Of a stretch of 64,000 nt of DNA, positions 63,520 to 64,000 are shown in pieces. The notes under the pieces are model-generated. The model was not told the origin of the DNA and ran no database searches. It saw only the letters and a list, made by a program, of their open reading frames with translations. Location: assembly GCA_009711615.1 (NCBI GenBank), contig VENI01000007.1, forward strand, positions 1 through 64,000, in the 5' to 3' direction. Both the position numbers and the translations under genes were made by a program. Source of the DNA: Bacillota bacterium (GTDB taxonomy: Bacteria; Bacillota; Desulfotomaculia; Desulfotomaculales; Desulfohalotomaculaceae). Every line of letters begins with the position of its first letter. The stretch's first letter is position 1.

Positions 63520-64000
63520 ATGGCAGGAAAAAGACTTTCGACATTAGACCGATTTTTAACTCTATGGATCTTCCTGGCGATGGCCATTGGAGTTGGGTTA
63601 GGCTATGTATTCCCTAGCATCCCTGAACTATTAGATAGGATGTCAATAGGCACTACTTCTATCCCTATTGCCATTGGTCTTATTGTGATGATGTATCCAC
63701 CTCTAGCCAAGGTGAAGTATGAAGAAATGGGTAAAGCCTTTAAAAACACTAAGGTAATGGGGCTGTCACTAATCCAAAACTGGATTATTGGTCCTACCCT
63801 AATGTTTTTTCTCGCCATTATTTTCTTAAGGGACTATCCCGAATACATGATTGGACTTATTTTAATTGGTTTGGCCCGCTGTATTGCCATGGTGATTGTT
63901 TGGAACGATCTTTCCGAAGGTGATAACGAGTATGCCGCTGCACTAGTGGCAGTAAACTCCATTTTCCAAATGGTGTTCTATTCTGTGTATGCCTACTTCT
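63520..64000 (+). CDS. acr3: arsenite efflux transporter ACR3 (partial, cut by window edge)
   Basis: The ATG at 63520 follows AAGGAGGAATAAC and the frame stays open to the window edge (160 codons seen of an expected 350 or so). The product [21 protein letters not shown] has the ACR3 start and the helices [21 protein letters not shown] and [21 protein letters not shown], where the Cys is the conserved arsenite-binding residue. It exports As(III) across the cytoplasmic membrane and is controlled by the upstream ArsR. Confidence 0.95.
   Translation, partial: MAGKRLSTLDRFLTLWIFLAMAIGVGLGYVFPSIPELLDRMSIGTTSIPIAIGLIVMMYPPLAKVKYEEMGKAFKNTKVMGLSLIQNWIIGPTLMFFLAIIFLRDYPEYMIGLILIGLARCIAMVIVWNDLSEGDNEYAAALVAVNSIFQMVFYSVYAYF

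Overview
The window looks like a chromosomal segment of a low-GC, strictly anaerobic, endospore-forming Firmicute, most likely of the Desulfotomaculum / Peptococcaceae group. Spore-specific genes are scattered through it: spoVB, an alpha/beta-type SASP, a complete spoVAC-AD-AEb operon with DUF421, DUF1657 and YhcN partners, and candidate Spo0A boxes. Anaerobic redox genes are also present: an [FeFe]-hydrogenase-like sensor, a small siroheme sulfite/nitrite reductase, ferredoxin-like proteins, a tungsten-enzyme radical SAM maturase and a thioredoxin reductase lacking NADPH motifs. The genus is an inference; no rRNA or other decisive marker is present. Most genes are on the minus strand, start with ATG, GTG or TTG, and have strong Shine-Dalgarno sequences.

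Left part (1-16.8 kb). A tRNA-Trp gene is followed by two very small genes (one with gamma-SASP-like repeats), an EF-G paralogue, spoVB and an alpha/beta SASP. A tight minus-strand operon follows, queD-queC-DUF366-queE-folE-ypmA-surE, making the 7-deazaguanine precursor of queuosine. After it come a TPR protein, a fusion of an [FeFe]-hydrogenase-like domain with a chemotaxis signalling domain, a YbgC-type thioesterase, a MerR regulator with a C45-type Ntn hydrolase, and a TTVGYGD potassium channel.

Middle (16.8-43.2 kb). A 3.2 kb islet holds a broken ferredoxin-like gene beside an intact paralogue, an IS3-type remnant and a membrane protein. It is bracketed by a 49-bp direct repeat of the sbcC 3' end. 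Next is the DNA-end-processing operon nurA - (HAS-barrel-like protein) - herA - sbcD - sbcC, then a two-component system, the spoVA operon of the spoVA-2mob type, mgtE, a sulfolipid gene pair (sqdB and an sqdX-like glycosyltransferase) and copA-copZ.

Right part (42-64 kb). It contains a TatD-associated radical SAM protein, a soluble histidine kinase with a Spo0A-like box, psd-pssA for phosphatidylethanolamine, a DnaQ-DinG helicase, larC, a soluble chemoreceptor, the thioredoxin-reductase-like flavoprotein, a UPF0173 hydrolase, the small siroheme reductase, DUF2000 and AraC genes, sucCD and a possible ComK-like protein. The right end is a metalloid-resistance region: a CxxC thioredoxin with a PF03773 permease, two ArsR repressors and an ACR3 transporter cut by the window edge. 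The tungsten-type radical SAM maturase is embedded in it.

Two near-identical 133-bp intergenic repeats (27.5 kb and 53.0 kb) and several low-complexity intergenic tracts mark dispersed repeat families. Functions are assigned from motifs and remembered family features; no search was run.
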